A stretch of 64,000 bases of DNA from Actibacterium mucosum KCTC 23349 (GTDB lineage: Bacteria; Pseudomonadota; Alphaproteobacteria; Rhodobacterales; Rhodobacteraceae), in contig NZ_JFKE01000003.1 in the NCBI RefSeq assembly GCF_000647975.1, positions 382,206 through 446,205 on the forward strand. The letters are read 5' to 3'. The notes beneath the pieces were generated by a model. That model was not told where the DNA came from, searched no databases, and saw only the letters and a list, made by a program, of their open reading frames with translations. The translations under genes were made by a program, and so were the position numbers. Below, one piece after another: positions 43,269 to 52,213 of this stretch. Each line of letters opens with the position of its first letter. Position 1 is the stretch's first letter.

Positions 43269-43672
43269 CAGATTTGCTCCAACTCGACCAGGGTTCCGTT
43301 AAAATCCTTCGGATGCAGGAACAAAACAGGTTTGCCGTGGGCGCCAATCTTTGGCTCGCCACTGCCCAGCACGCGCGCACCGCTGTCTTTCAGCTTGTCA
43401 CGAGCGGCAAGGATATCTTCCACCTCATAGCAGATGTGGTGGATGCCACCGGCAGGGTTCTTTTCGAGGAAGCCGTTGATGGGGCTGTCATCCCCCAAAG
43501 GGTACAGAAGCTCGATCTTGGTGTTGGGCAGCTCGATGAACACCACGGTCACACCGTGGTCGGGCTCATCCTGGGGCGCGCCAACCTTGGCCCCCAGAGT
43601 GTCTGCATATTGGGCCGAGGCGGCGGCAAGGTCCGGCACGGCGATGGCAACGTGATTCAAACGTCCGATCAT
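43268..43672 (-). CDS. mce: methylmalonyl-CoA epimerase
   Basis: 134 residues from ATG 43672 (MIGRLNHVAIAVPDLAAASA), a vicinal-oxygen-chelate (glyoxalase-fold) protein. Metal ligands are His in LNHVAIAV and GIHHICYEV and the terminal Glu in TLVELEQI; the length is standard. It interconverts (2S)- and (2R)-methylmalonyl-CoA between propionyl-CoA carboxylase and the B12-dependent mutase. MeaB, the mutase chaperone, is encoded in the same window but 26 kb away. Overlaps DUF1467 by one base. Confidence 0.95.
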   Translation of the reverse strand: MIGRLNHVAIAVPDLAAASAQYADTLGAKVGAPQDEPDHGVTVVFIELPNTKIELLYPLGDDSPINGFLEKNPAGGIHHICYEVEDILAARDKLKDSGARVLGSGEPKIGAHGKPVLFLHPKDFNGTLVELEQI

Positions 43673-43820
43673 GATTTCTCTCTCTCCCACAGCTCTCGAC
43701 CCGCTTTATGCGGCGGCGCGGCAATGGCGGCAAGTGGGGTGACGAATGGCCGCGACCGCAAGTTTACGCAGTCTTAAGGGCTTGTGCGTTGAATTGGAGG
43801 GATAAATCAGGAGGGAACAC

Positions 43821-44540
43821 ATGCCCAACGAGATGGAGGACATCATGCTGAGACGCGGCTGGGTCCCCGGACGCCCCTTGTTGGGTGTGACTTTGTTGCT
43901 GGTTGAGGACAGCAGGTTCGCATCCGAAGGCGTGCGCATGATGTGCCAACGGTTGGGCGCCCGAATCCGTCGGGCCGAGACATTGGGTTCTGCGCGCAAA
44001 CATCTTGAAACCTACCTGCCCACCGTGATCCTGATCGATATCGGACTGCCAGACGGATCTGGCCTGTCCTTGATCCGAGAATTGAGCACCGCCAAACCGC
44101 GCATCCCCGTGATCCTTGGGACCAGCGGCGACGATGGCGTCGAAGCCTTGGCCAGAGAGGCCGGAGCGGACGACTTTCTGACGAAACCGGCATTGAGCCT
44201 GCGCGCATTTCAGGACGCCTTGCTGGCGCATCTTCCCGACGAAATGAAACTGCCGCAGGTCCGGTTGGATCAGGAAAAACAGATCGAACCGGACCCATTT
44301 GCGCTGCGCGACGACATCATGCACGCCGCGGATATCCTGGCGGTGGCCGATGGTGACACGGCGGTGGATTACGTGGTGCAGTTCATCGGTGGCGTGGCGC
44401 GGGCGTCACGCGATATGCCGCTGCAGCGAACCGTGGAAAAGTTTGGTCGGCAACGCGCCCGCGGGAAGGTCTCGAACGCGACGCGAACCAAATTGGTTAC
44501 AATGCTGGATGCGCGGATCGAGGCAGCGCGCCCCATCTGA
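43821..44540 (+). CDS. orphan response regulator with REC domain and unclassified C-terminal half
   Basis: 239 residues; ATG 43821 has CAGGAGGGAACAC upstream. Receiver domain at residues 21-140: acidic pocket Asp30 in LLLVEDSR, phospho-acceptor Asp73 in ILIDIGLPDGSG, Thr101 in GTSGDD and Lys122 in FLTKPA are all in place. The C-terminal 100 residues (LRDDIMHAADILAVADGDTA and ARASRDMPLQ...) match no output domain I know; they are helical. No histidine kinase is adjacent, so it depends on a remote kinase or a phosphorelay. Convergent with the GNAT gene, 3 bases between stops. Confidence 0.88.
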   Translation: MPNEMEDIMLRRGWVPGRPLLGVTLLLVEDSRFASEGVRMMCQRLGARIRRAETLGSARKHLETYLPTVILIDIGLPDGSGLSLIRELSTAKPRIPVILGTSGDDGVEALAREAGADDFLTKPALSLRAFQDALLAHLPDEMKLPQVRLDQEKQIEPDPFALRDDIMHAADILAVADGDTAVDYVVQFIGGVARASRDMPLQRTVEKFGRQRARGKVSNATRTKLVTMLDARIEAARPI

Positions 44541-44543
44541 CGC

Positions 44544-45260
44544 CTACAGTGCCGGATCGCTTGCGACGCGCACCAGCCCCGTCAGGTCACTCAGCCGTTC
44601 TGCCTGAGCGCCGTTGGCCGCGAAGTTCGACGGCGCAAGCCAGGCGTCGTAAGCGGCCTTCAGCGCAGGCCATTCGGAATCGATGACCGCGAACCAGGCG
44701 GTATCGCGGTTGCGACCTTTGCTGACCATCGCCTGGCGGAACACACCCTCGTAGCTGAAACCCAGCCGCTGCGCCGCGCGGCGCGATGGCAGGTTCAGGG
44801 CGTTGCATTTCCACTCGTAACGGCGATAGCCCGCCCCAAACGCCCATTGCATCATCAGCATCATGGCCTCGGTTGCGGCAGGCGTTTGTTGCAAAGCGGG
44901 GCCGTAGGTGATGGAGCCAACCTCGATCGAGCCGGCGGCCGGATCGATGCGCATCAAGGCCGCCTGACCCAGGGCGCGGCCCGTCTTTGTGTCGCAGATC
45001 GCATAGAAAAACGGATCTTCCGCTGCAGCCGCCTGCGCGGCCCAGCGATGAAACTGCGCGGCAGAGTGAAACGGGCCCACATGCATGTAAGTCCACAACG
45101 GATCCCCGCCCGGCGCGAAGGCATTGAACAGATCGGCAGCGTGGCTCGCGGCGTTCAGCCGTTCGAGGCGCACATATTGCCCCTGCAAAAGGTCTGGCCC
45201 GGGACGTGGCGGCGGTGTCCAACCGTCAACCACGGCCCCAAGTTTCTGTTGGTTCGGCAT
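44544..45260 (-). CDS. GNAT-family N-acetyltransferase (RimJ/RimL type)
   Basis: 238 residues. GNAT-like pattern: LQGQYVRLERLNAASHAADL at the N-terminus, the acetyl-CoA segment around GRALGQAALMRIDPAAGSIE and the C-terminal WKCNALNLPSRRAAQRLGFS with YEGVFRQAMVSKGRNRDTAW, characteristic of the RimJ/RimL-type Acetyltransf_3 subgroup. The substrate is unknown; it may be a protein N-terminus or a small molecule. The start at 45260 has AGGGG nine bases upstream, and that sequence lies inside the right arm of a strong hairpin. Confidence 0.88.
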   Translation of the reverse strand: MPNQQKLGAVVDGWTPPPRPGPDLLQGQYVRLERLNAASHAADLFNAFAPGGDPLWTYMHVGPFHSAAQFHRWAAQAAAAEDPFFYAICDTKTGRALGQAALMRIDPAAGSIEVGSITYGPALQQTPAATEAMMLMMQWAFGAGYRRYEWKCNALNLPSRRAAQRLGFSYEGVFRQAMVSKGRNRDTAWFAVIDSEWPALKAAYDAWLAPSNFAANGAQAERLSDLTGLVRVASDPAL

Positions 45261-45264
45261 CGTT

Positions 45265-45316
45265 TTTCGCCCCTGCTGCTTGGCTGGATAAAATCACCAA
45301 AGCGGCAGGGACGAAA
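45265..45316 (-). promoter_or_regulatory. strong hairpin covering the GNAT ribosome-binding site
   Basis: Read on the minus strand, TTTCGTCCCTGCCGCTT pairs with AAGCAGCAGGGGCGAAA: 15 Watson-Crick pairs, one G-U, one C-A mismatch, 18-base loop. The right arm contains the AGGGG preceding the GNAT ATG at 45260. It also lies just after the stop of the DUF1501 gene, so it could serve as read-through control. Confidence 0.55.
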
Positions 45317-45322
45317 GGGGGG

Positions 45323-46504
45323 TCAGGCCAGGAATTGCGGCACACCGGTCATGTCCAGCCCCGGAAACACGGCCCCCTCGATTACGTCGCGGTTCAGGCC
45401 GAACAACCCTTTCATCGCGGTCCCTGCATAAGCGCGCACATCGGCGGTGGGCATAAGGTCTCGGCCCTTGTAAAGGTCACCATGCCCAAGACCGGGCCAT
45501 GCGCCATAAACCCGTCCACCGCCAAGCGCACCGCCCGCCATGAGCATTGCACCGCCGGTACCATGGTCCGTGCCGCCGGTGCCGTTTTCATGGACGGTGC
45601 GACCGAACTCGGTCATCGCCATGACCATGGTCTTGCCCCAGACATCGCCAAGCCGGTCTTTCAATGTCAGGATCATGTCGGACAGACGTTCCAGCGGCGC
45701 GTTAATCGTCCGCGCCTGTGCGTTGTGCGTGTCCCACCCATTGATCGAAAACGCGGCTACACGGGTTTCGTCCAGCAGACGGTCAGCGGCAAAGCGCGCC
45801 AAAGTCTGGTGTGCGGGGCCCTGACGTGTTTCAGGGTCGGCAAGTGTTTCCTGCAGGTCTTGGGCGATGTCGATCGCGCTGTTGAACGCCCCGCCCAACA
45901 GCGGGTCGTTGCGTGTCACAAGGGCCATCAGGTCACGCGCCGCAGGGGTCAGGCCCAACTGTGCCTCGGGCGACCAGCTGGAGGTGGGCAGCGGCCCGCG
46001 TAACACCCGCATCTCGCCCTGCCCTATGGCAAAAGCGGTTTCAGCCTGCACCCCGGGCACGGCCTGCAGCATCCGGTTCAGCCAGCCATCGCGCACTCCG
46101 GTCAGGCCCGTATCAAAGCCGGTGCCGGCCTCCAGCAGGTCCTGACCGTCGAAATGGCTGCGCTTGTCGCGATAAGGGGTGGAAACCGCGTGGGCAAAAC
46201 CCAACTCGCCCTTGGTCCAAAGCGGCATCAGGGAAGACAAGCCACCATGCAGGGCGAAAAAGCCGTCAAGGTCTTGTGCCCCATTGTCCGGGCCAATCGC
46301 CAGCGTGTTACGCCAGCTGGCAAAGTCGCGGTCGCCATAGGGCTGCACCACGTCCAGACCGTCCATCGCCCCGCGTAGAATGATCACGACAAGGCGTGTG
46401 TCCCACGGCGCGGCGGCCAAGGTGACGGGCGTCAGCATCGGCGCAGCAGCCGCCGAACAGCCCAACGCGCCAAGAACAAAACGGCGGGAAAGAAGCTTGG
46501 CCAT
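45323..46504 (-). CDS. DUF1501-domain exported protein (Tat substrate)
   Basis: 393 residues. N-terminus MAKLLSRRFVLGALGCSAAA is a twin-arginine signal (S-R-R-F-V-L), so the protein is exported folded. The DUF1501 (sulfatase-like/alkaline-phosphatase fold) core has LVVIILRGAMDGLDVVQPYG, the HSFDGQ-like SHFDGQDLLEAG, MAMTEFGRTVHENGTGGTDH and GGAMLMAGGALGGGRVYG. DUF1501 proteins occur next to DUF1800 proteins in many Gram-negatives; their substrate has not been defined. The start follows the DUF1800 stop by 3 bases, so both are one operon. Confidence 0.92.
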   Translation of the reverse strand: MAKLLSRRFVLGALGCSAAAAPMLTPVTLAAAPWDTRLVVIILRGAMDGLDVVQPYGDRDFASWRNTLAIGPDNGAQDLDGFFALHGGLSSLMPLWTKGELGFAHAVSTPYRDKRSHFDGQDLLEAGTGFDTGLTGVRDGWLNRMLQAVPGVQAETAFAIGQGEMRVLRGPLPTSSWSPEAQLGLTPAARDLMALVTRNDPLLGGAFNSAIDIAQDLQETLADPETRQGPAHQTLARFAADRLLDETRVAAFSINGWDTHNAQARTINAPLERLSDMILTLKDRLGDVWGKTMVMAMTEFGRTVHENGTGGTDHGTGGAMLMAGGALGGGRVYGAWPGLGHGDLYKGRDLMPTADVRAYAGTAMKGLFGLNRDVIEGAVFPGLDMTGVPQFLA

Positions 46505-46507
46505 CGG

Positions 46508-47884
46508 TTACCTCCGTTGAAACTCGGGTGAAATCAGGGTCATCGCAACGCCTGCGGCGCGGGTTTCGGCAGCACCTGCGGCAAAGATCAGGGCCTCGCT
46601 GGCCCGTTCGCCCAGAGTTGCCTTCACGAACTGGCGTGGATCGGGCAGATCAGGCTGCAATACCGGCGGCGCTTTCATCGACCATTCGATCCGGGTAGCC
46701 AGCGCCTGGGGTGTCAGCCAGTATTCCGCCTGTTCGGGCCAGCCGTCCGGCCCTGATGGCTGATGCCATGTTTGCCCCATCGCGATCATGGGGCGCACGA
46801 AGCCGCGCAGAACCACCTGCGGAGAAAGGCGCGCCACGCGTTTGCCATCCACACCCAGCGCACGGATGGCCGCGGCAAGGAAATCAAAAGGCTGTCGCAC
46901 TTTTTGAGGGATCGTTTCCCATGCGGCGGGGTGCTCTAACAGCGCGGCATAGCTGGCCATCAGGTCACCGTCCGTCGCGCTGTAGGCTGCCGCAATATGG
47001 TCGACCAGCGCTGTATCGGGATCATCCGACACGAAATGCACGGCCAATTTGCGTGCTATGTGGCGCGCGGTGTCAGGGTGGCGGGCAAGATCGCGCAATA
47101 CCTGGTGGATGTCGGACAGCCGTGGCCGCCCGCCCCCATAGGTTTTTCCCAGAACCGTTTCGGCCCCGGGTTCAGCCTGGGACGGTGCAAAAAAGAATCC
47201 ATCGCGATACCGGGCGGAAAGGCCCGTGAACAGCTCGGCCAGTTGCCGGACGTCGTTTTGCGTGTAGGACCCGTCCACACCCAACGTGTGCAGCTCCAAC
47301 ACTTCGCGTGCGAGGTTTTCGTTCAGCCCCCGTTCGCCTTCCTTTGCGGCACGAGAGCCGGGGCCAACCGACTGAAACTGATCCAGGTAGACCAGCATCA
47401 TCGGGTGCGGGACCGCGGCGATCAAAAGGTCTTCGAATTTACCGGTGATATTGGGGCGTATCGCCTCTTCGACATACGAAGGTGCGGCGTGGCGCAGTGC
47501 AGGCAGTTTGCCAACAACGGTAAAATGATCCGCCCAGAACGCCACCAGCCGCTCGCGAAAGCCGTGGGGGGTGTCGACCCAGCGTGCCACGGTCGCTCCG
47601 AGGGCAGAAAGCTGTGCCTGACGATTGGAACGTCGCATGGCCTTCAGGCGGTCGTCTTCACCTTGCCGTTTGACGTCACTGGCCATTTGTCGCCGGCGCT
47701 GCTGTCCCCGGTAATCGCGCATCTCGGGCAGAAGGTCGTTGAACAATGCGATCTCAAAGCGTCGTGCCATGGTGTCGCGTGCGTTCAGCCCGTCCAGCAA
47801 AGCTTGGGTATCCGCGGGTGGAGGCACCAAAGGCCCTGTTCCCGTGCCAAATCGCAAAGCCGCCGTGGTTGGATCAAAACTCAT
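46508..47884 (-). CDS. DUF1800-domain protein
   Basis: 458 residues, normal length. Conserved elements are GFRERLVAFWADHFTV near residue 110, ENLAREVLELHTLGVDGSYT and DVRQLAELFTGLS in the middle, and ARHIARKLAVHFVSDDP. The protein is mostly helical, with no N-terminal signal peptide apparent, unlike the DUF1501 partner. The two genes are nearly always linked; the function is not known. First gene of the pair's operon. Confidence 0.92.
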   Translation of the reverse strand: MSFDPTTAALRFGTGTGPLVPPPADTQALLDGLNARDTMARRFEIALFNDLLPEMRDYRGQQRRRQMASDVKRQGEDDRLKAMRRSNRQAQLSALGATVARWVDTPHGFRERLVAFWADHFTVVGKLPALRHAAPSYVEEAIRPNITGKFEDLLIAAVPHPMMLVYLDQFQSVGPGSRAAKEGERGLNENLAREVLELHTLGVDGSYTQNDVRQLAELFTGLSARYRDGFFFAPSQAEPGAETVLGKTYGGGRPRLSDIHQVLRDLARHPDTARHIARKLAVHFVSDDPDTALVDHIAAAYSATDGDLMASYAALLEHPAAWETIPQKVRQPFDFLAAAIRALGVDGKRVARLSPQVVLRGFVRPMIAMGQTWHQPSGPDGWPEQAEYWLTPQALATRIEWSMKAPPVLQPDLPDPRQFVKATLGERASEALIFAAGAAETRAAGVAMTLISPEFQRR

Positions 47885-47979
47885 ATCTCAAACCCCGTTT
47901 CCGGTCCCTGTTTGACCATTATACGGGGGCCGCGCAGAGTTCCGTCGCAAGATTTTTGTGATTTGCGTCTTTCCGCCGA

Positions 47980-48477
47980 TCAGTCAGGAAAGGAGAAGCC
48001 CGGCGCGTAAGTGTGCAGCCCGTCAAAATCTGCCTTGCCCAGCGTCATTCCAGCCGAGGCCAGCGCCGCGTAAGCCAGCGACAGGTGGAACAACATATTG
48101 GGCAGCGCATAGTGCAGCAGGAATTCGTCTGCGGGCTGTGTCAGTGTCCCCTGCCCTGCAGAATGCGTAACCGGCCGGTTGGACAGATCCGCCGGGCTGA
48201 TCCCTCCAATAGCATGTCGAACGGTCGCCAGAGCAGCACGCAGTTCGGGCAGGTTGGCAGGCAGGCCGATATCCGGCGTCTCGCGCCCTGCGACCGCGCA
48301 AAGGCCCCGCGCGGCAAATCCCGTGGCGATGCCCAACTGCTCGGCTGCACAAAACCGCCCGGGCGCAGGCCGGGCGGTCAGCAAGGTTTGCGGATTGTCT
48401 GCGTCCGCGATGCGGTCCAGCAGCCGGGCGATGCGATCCAGATAGTGCCCGAAGGCCGAGATCGCCGCCGCCTGCAT
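47980..48477 (-). CDS. DUF1993-family (DinB-like four-helix) protein
   Basis: 165 residues. The four-helix layout and the segments LDRIARLLDRIADADNPQTL and LLHYALPNMLFHLSLAYAAL are DUF1993 features; the family belongs to the DinB-like superfamily, in which a His triad may bind a metal, and conserved HYALPNMLFH here supplies candidates. Function unknown. It begins 1 base after the aspS stop on the same strand, so it is probably read from the aspS transcript. Confidence 0.85.
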   Translation of the reverse strand: MQAAAISAFGHYLDRIARLLDRIADADNPQTLLTARPAPGRFCAAEQLGIATGFAARGLCAVAGRETPDIGLPANLPELRAALATVRHAIGGISPADLSNRPVTHSAGQGTLTQPADEFLLHYALPNMLFHLSLAYAALASAGMTLGKADFDGLHTYAPGFSFPD

Positions 48478-48478
48478 C

Positions 48479-50260
48479 TTAGTCCTGTTCGATCACGCGC
48501 AGGCTGAGTTCGCGCAGTTGTTCGTTGGCCGGATCGCTGGGGGCGTTCATCATCAGGTCTTCGGCGCGCTGGTTCATCGGGAACATGATGACCTCGCGGA
48601 TGTTGGCCTGTTCGGCCAGCAGCATCACGATGCGGTCGATCCCGGCGGCGCAGCCCCCGTGCGGCGGGGCGCCGTAATGGAAGGCCTGGAACAGCGCACC
48701 AAAGCGGTTCTTGACCTCATCGGCGCCGTAGCCGGCCAGTTCGAAGGCTTTCAGCATGATCTCGGGCTTGTGGTTCCGGATCGCGCCCGAAACCAGCTCA
48801 TAGCCGTTGCACGCCAGGTCATACTGATAGCCTTTGACCGCCAGCGGGTCACCGTTCAGCGTGTCCATGCCACCTTGGGGCATCGAGAACGGGTTGTGCT
48901 CAAAATCAATCGCGCCGGTTTCTTCGTCCGCCTCGTAGATCGGGAAATCGACGATCCAGGCAAAAGCGAACCGGTCGGGATCGGTCAGCTTCAGCTCTTC
49001 CCCGATCACGGTGCGGGCCTTGCCGGCCACGCCTTCAAACGCCTTGGGCTTACCCCCCAGGAAGAAAGCCGCGTCGCCGACGCCAAGGTTCAGCTGCTGG
49101 CGGATCGCCTCGGTGCGCTCGGGGCCAATGTTCTTGGCCAGCGGACCGGCGGCTTCCATGCCGTCGACCCCTTCGCGCCAGAAGATATAGCCCATGCCGG
49201 GCAGGCCCTCGGATTGGGCAAACTTGTTCATCCGGTCGCAGAATTTTCGGCTGCCACCACCAGGTGCGGGGATGGCGCGGATCTGGGTGCCGTCTTGCTC
49301 CAGCAGCTTGGCAAAGATGGCAAAGCCGGACCCGGCAAAATGTTCGCTGACCACCTGCATCTTGATCGGATTGCGCAGATCGGGCTTGTCGGTGCCGTAC
49401 CAAAGGGCGGCGTCCTTGTACGAGATCTGCGGCCAGTTGGCGGGCGCGTCGACCGTTTTGTCGCCGCCGAACTCTTCGAAGATCCCGGCCAGAACGGGCG
49501 CGATCGTGTCGAACACGTCCTGCTGGGTGACGAAGGACATCTCCATATCCAGCTGGTAGAAGTCGGTGGGCGAGCGGTCGGCGCGCGGGTCTTCGTCGCG
49601 GAAGCACGGCGCGATCTGGAAATACTTGTCAAAACCCGAGGCCATGATCAGCTGTTTGAACTGCTGCGGGGCCTGCGGCAGGGCGTAGAACTTGCCCGGA
49701 TGCAGGCGCGACGGCACCAGAAAGTCGCGCGCGCCTTCGGGCGAGCTGGCGGTGATGATCGGCGTCTGGTATTCGCGGAACCCCTTGTCCCACATACGCC
49801 GGCGGATCGAGGCCACCACGTCCGACCGCAGGGTCATGCTTTGCTGCATCACCTCGCGGCGCAGGTCCAGGTACCGATAGCGCAGGCGCGTTTCCTCGGG
49901 GTATTCTTGGTCGCCAAAGACGATCAGCGGCAGCTCGTCCGCGGCGCCCAGAACCTCCAGATCGCGGATGAACACCTCAATCTCGCCGGTGGGCAGATTG
50001 GGGTTCACAAGGCTTTCGTCGCGGGCCAGAACGTTGCCGTCGATGCGAATGCACCATTCCGACCGCACCTTCTCCAGCTCGGCAAAAACCGGGCTGTCGC
50101 CATCGGCGATCACCTGGGTGATGCCGTAATGGTCGCGCAGATCGATGAACAGCACGCCGCCATGGTCGCGGATACGGTGCACCCAGCCCGACAGACGGAC
50201 GGTGTCACCGACATTGGATTTGTTCAGATCGGCGCAGGTATGGCTGCGATAAGCGTGCAT
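48479..50260 (-). CDS. aspS: aspartyl-tRNA synthetase
   Basis: 593 residues, bacterial-type length. Order of domains: OB-fold anticodon-binding domain ([20 protein letters not shown]), class II catalytic core with motif 1, motif 2 ([20 protein letters not shown]) and motif 3 (GIDRIVMLL), and the GAD insertion domain of the bacterial enzymes. Whether it is discriminating or charges tRNA-Asn as well cannot be said without residue-by-residue comparison. Start [20 protein letters not shown] at 50260. Confidence 0.97.
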   Translation of the reverse strand: MHAYRSHTCADLNKSNVGDTVRLSGWVHRIRDHGGVLFIDLRDHYGITQVIADGDSPVFAELEKVRSEWCIRIDGNVLARDESLVNPNLPTGEIEVFIRDLEVLGAADELPLIVFGDQEYPEETRLRYRYLDLRREVMQQSMTLRSDVVASIRRRMWDKGFREYQTPIITASSPEGARDFLVPSRLHPGKFYALPQAPQQFKQLIMASGFDKYFQIAPCFRDEDPRADRSPTDFYQLDMEMSFVTQQDVFDTIAPVLAGIFEEFGGDKTVDAPANWPQISYKDAALWYGTDKPDLRNPIKMQVVSEHFAGSGFAIFAKLLEQDGTQIRAIPAPGGGSRKFCDRMNKFAQSEGLPGMGYIFWREGVDGMEAAGPLAKNIGPERTEAIRQQLNLGVGDAAFFLGGKPKAFEGVAGKARTVIGEELKLTDPDRFAFAWIVDFPIYEADEETGAIDFEHNPFSMPQGGMDTLNGDPLAVKGYQYDLACNGYELVSGAIRNHKPEIMLKAFELAGYGADEVKNRFGALFQAFHYGAPPHGGCAAGIDRIVMLLAEQANIREVIMFPMNQRAEDLMMNAPSDPANEQLRELSLRVIEQD

Positions 50261-50304
50261 GTGAAACTCTCTTCGCGAACAGCGGATGGGTTGGGCCGGG
50301 ATTC

Positions 50305-50958
50305 CTATGCGGGGGCCGGAATGTCAAGCGAAACCGGGATCAGGCCGCGCAGGGCATTGCCCACGTAAACACGGCGCGCCGACGTCAGATCGACCAGGCG
50401 CAGCGGCGCAACCCGGGCGTCCCGGGCCTCGATCAACTTGCGGCGCAGGATGCCGGGAAGGGCACCAGCAGAAAGAGGTGGCGTGCGCAAGAGACCGTCG
50501 CAGGGATCGACGAACAGGTTCGTGATTGTCCCTTCGACGCAATGACCGGCGGTGTTCAGAAACAGCAGCTCGTCAATCCCTTCGGGCATTTCCTCGCGCG
50601 CGGTGTCGTAGATGGCGCGGTGGCTTGTCTTGTGGCCGCGCCAGAACTCACCCGCATCCACACGCGCCTCCGCCAGGCCCAACCGCCAGCCTTCCGGCGC
50701 AGGTGGCAGGTTGAACCGATCCACGCGGTGGCGACCATCGGTTTGCAGGGTCAGCCGCAGTCGCGAAGCCGTACCACCGGCGGCGCCCAAAACGGCCCGC
50801 GTCAGAACCGCCCGGTCAAAAGGCACGTCCAGCACCCGGCAGGTTTCGCACATCCGATCCAGATGCAACGACAGCAGGGCTACGCCGCCCTGATCGGCCC
50901 TCATGGTCTCGAATATTTCTAACCCTGCGGGGATGTCCGGGCGAACCGTGTTTTCCAT
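50305..50958 (-). CDS. PLP-dependent class IV aminotransferase, probable aminodeoxychorismate lyase
   Basis: 217 residues from ATG 50958 ([20 protein letters not shown]). The PLP Lys lies in [20 protein letters not shown], and [20 protein letters not shown] is the cofactor-anchoring strand of class IV enzymes. It overlaps the 3' end of pabB by 40 bases, and this pairing makes 4-amino-4-deoxychorismate lyase (PabC), the last step of p-aminobenzoate synthesis for folate, the best guess; D-amino-acid or branched-chain activity is not excluded. Confidence 0.82.
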   Translation of the reverse strand: MENTVRPDIPAGLEIFETMRADQGGVALLSLHLDRMCETCRVLDVPFDRAVLTRAVLGAAGGTASRLRLTLQTDGRHRVDRFNLPPAPEGWRLGLAEARVDAGEFWRGHKTSHRAIYDTAREEMPEGIDELLFLNTAGHCVEGTITNLFVDPCDGLLRTPPLSAGALPGILRRKLIEARDARVAPLRLVDLTSARRVYVGNALRGLIPVSLDIPAPA

Positions 50959-52103
50959 AGCGCTTCCTCGTATTCGCGGGCCGCGGTGCTGTCCCAAACG
51001 ACCCCACCACCAGCGTTCAGCCGTGCAGCACCGCCATCAAAGAGCGACAGCGTGCGAATGGCAACATTGAAGCAAGAAGCACCATCCGGCCCCATCCAGC
51101 CCAGAGTGCCGCAATAGATACCGCGCGGATCGGGTTCAAGCTCGCGAATTATTTCCATCGCCCGGCGTTTCGGCGCTCCCGTGATCGAACCGCAGGGAAA
51201 CAGGGCACGCAGGATCGCCGGCAGGTCGGTGCCGGGCAGCAATTCTGCTGTAACCTCGCTGACCATCTGGTGCACGGTTGCGTAGGTTTCCACGTCAAAC
51301 AGTTTTGGCACCTCTACCGAGCCGACTTGCGCAATTCGCGACACATCGTTGCGCAGCAGATCGACGATCATCAGGTTCTCGGCCCGATCTTTTTCGCTGC
51401 GTTGCAGGGCATTACGGTGGGCCTGATCCTGCACTGGAGTGTCGCCGCGTGGTGCGGTGCCTTTCATGGGCCGCGTGGTGATGCGCCCCTGCGCATCGGT
51501 GGCAAAGAACAACTCGGGCGAGCGGGACAGGATCACCGGCCCAGCGCCCAAATCCGCCAACGCAGCGTGATCGACAGGCTGCGTGGCGGCCAACGCGGCA
51601 TAAAGGCCCTCTGGCCCGCCGTTGTAACGCGCTGACAATGGGAAGGTCAGGTTGGCCTGATAGACGTCGCCTGCACCAATGTAATCATGTAGGCGTGCAA
51701 AGGCGTGTGCGTATCGTGTTGCGGACCAATGCGGCAGCAGGGCTTGCAGGCTGCCTTGTCCGCCAATTGGCGCACGCGCTTCGGGTCCGTCGAATACACC
51801 AAACGCCAGCAAAGGCGTATCTCGCCGGGTGGGTATCAGGTCGGCCAAACCGGGTATCAGCACATAGCCCAGCTCGTAACTGGCAAAGCCAGCCAGCCAC
51901 TTGCCCGCCTGTTGCGCCTGCGAAATCCGACTCAGCGCGGTTTCCACCCCGTCTTGCTGCCATGCAACGATCATTTCATCGGGCATGGCGAAACGCGCCG
52001 GCGCGCCGCCAGGGCCATTCTGAAACTGAATATATCGCTGTCGGATCGCCAAAATGCCCGCCCAAATCTGATGCGCCGATCCTTTAGCCAATTCATCCGC
52101 CAT
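50919..52103 (-). CDS. pabB: aminodeoxychorismate synthase component I
   Basis: 394 residues using ATG 52103 (MADELAKGSAHQIWAGILAI); the N-terminus is the least certain part. The chorismate-binding C-terminal domain carries LSRSPELFFATDAQGRITTR, PMKGTAPRG, KDRAENLMIVDLLRNDVSRI, FPCGSITGAPKRRAMEII and GGGVVWDST, the diagnostic PabB/TrpE set; the PIKGT-like Lys motif (MKGT) identifies PabB. It aminates chorismate for folate synthesis. The PabA glutaminase is not in the window. Followed by the overlapping class IV enzyme gene. Confidence 0.92.
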   Translation of the reverse strand: MADELAKGSAHQIWAGILAIRQRYIQFQNGPGGAPARFAMPDEMIVAWQQDGVETALSRISQAQQAGKWLAGFASYELGYVLIPGLADLIPTRRDTPLLAFGVFDGPEARAPIGGQGSLQALLPHWSATRYAHAFARLHDYIGAGDVYQANLTFPLSARYNGGPEGLYAALAATQPVDHAALADLGAGPVILSRSPELFFATDAQGRITTRPMKGTAPRGDTPVQDQAHRNALQRSEKDRAENLMIVDLLRNDVSRIAQVGSVEVPKLFDVETYATVHQMVSEVTAELLPGTDLPAILRALFPCGSITGAPKRRAMEIIRELEPDPRGIYCGTLGWMGPDGASCFNVAIRTLSLFDGGAARLNAGGGVVWDSTAAREYEEALWKTRFARTSPQG

Positions 52104-52183
52104 GCGCCAGTGGCCCGAAATACTGGACAGGTCGCACAAATTTTGCTGAATTTTTCCCAAGCATTTCAACACGGGAACAACGC

Positions 52184-52200
52184 GCGGCCAAAATGGCCGC
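52184..52200. other. small hairpin ahead of cyclopropane synthase gene
   Basis: GCGGCC-AAAAT-GGCCGC, perfect 6-bp arms, ending 5 bases before the GAGGGG ribosome-binding site of the downstream gene. Possible transcript-stability or regulatory hairpin. Confidence 0.3.
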
Positions 52201-52213
52201 ATTGCGAGGGGAC

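Noticed and set aside
48518-50368. 616-residue frame opposite aspS
   Set aside because: Mirror of a conserved synthetase; no ribosome-binding site or family resemblance.
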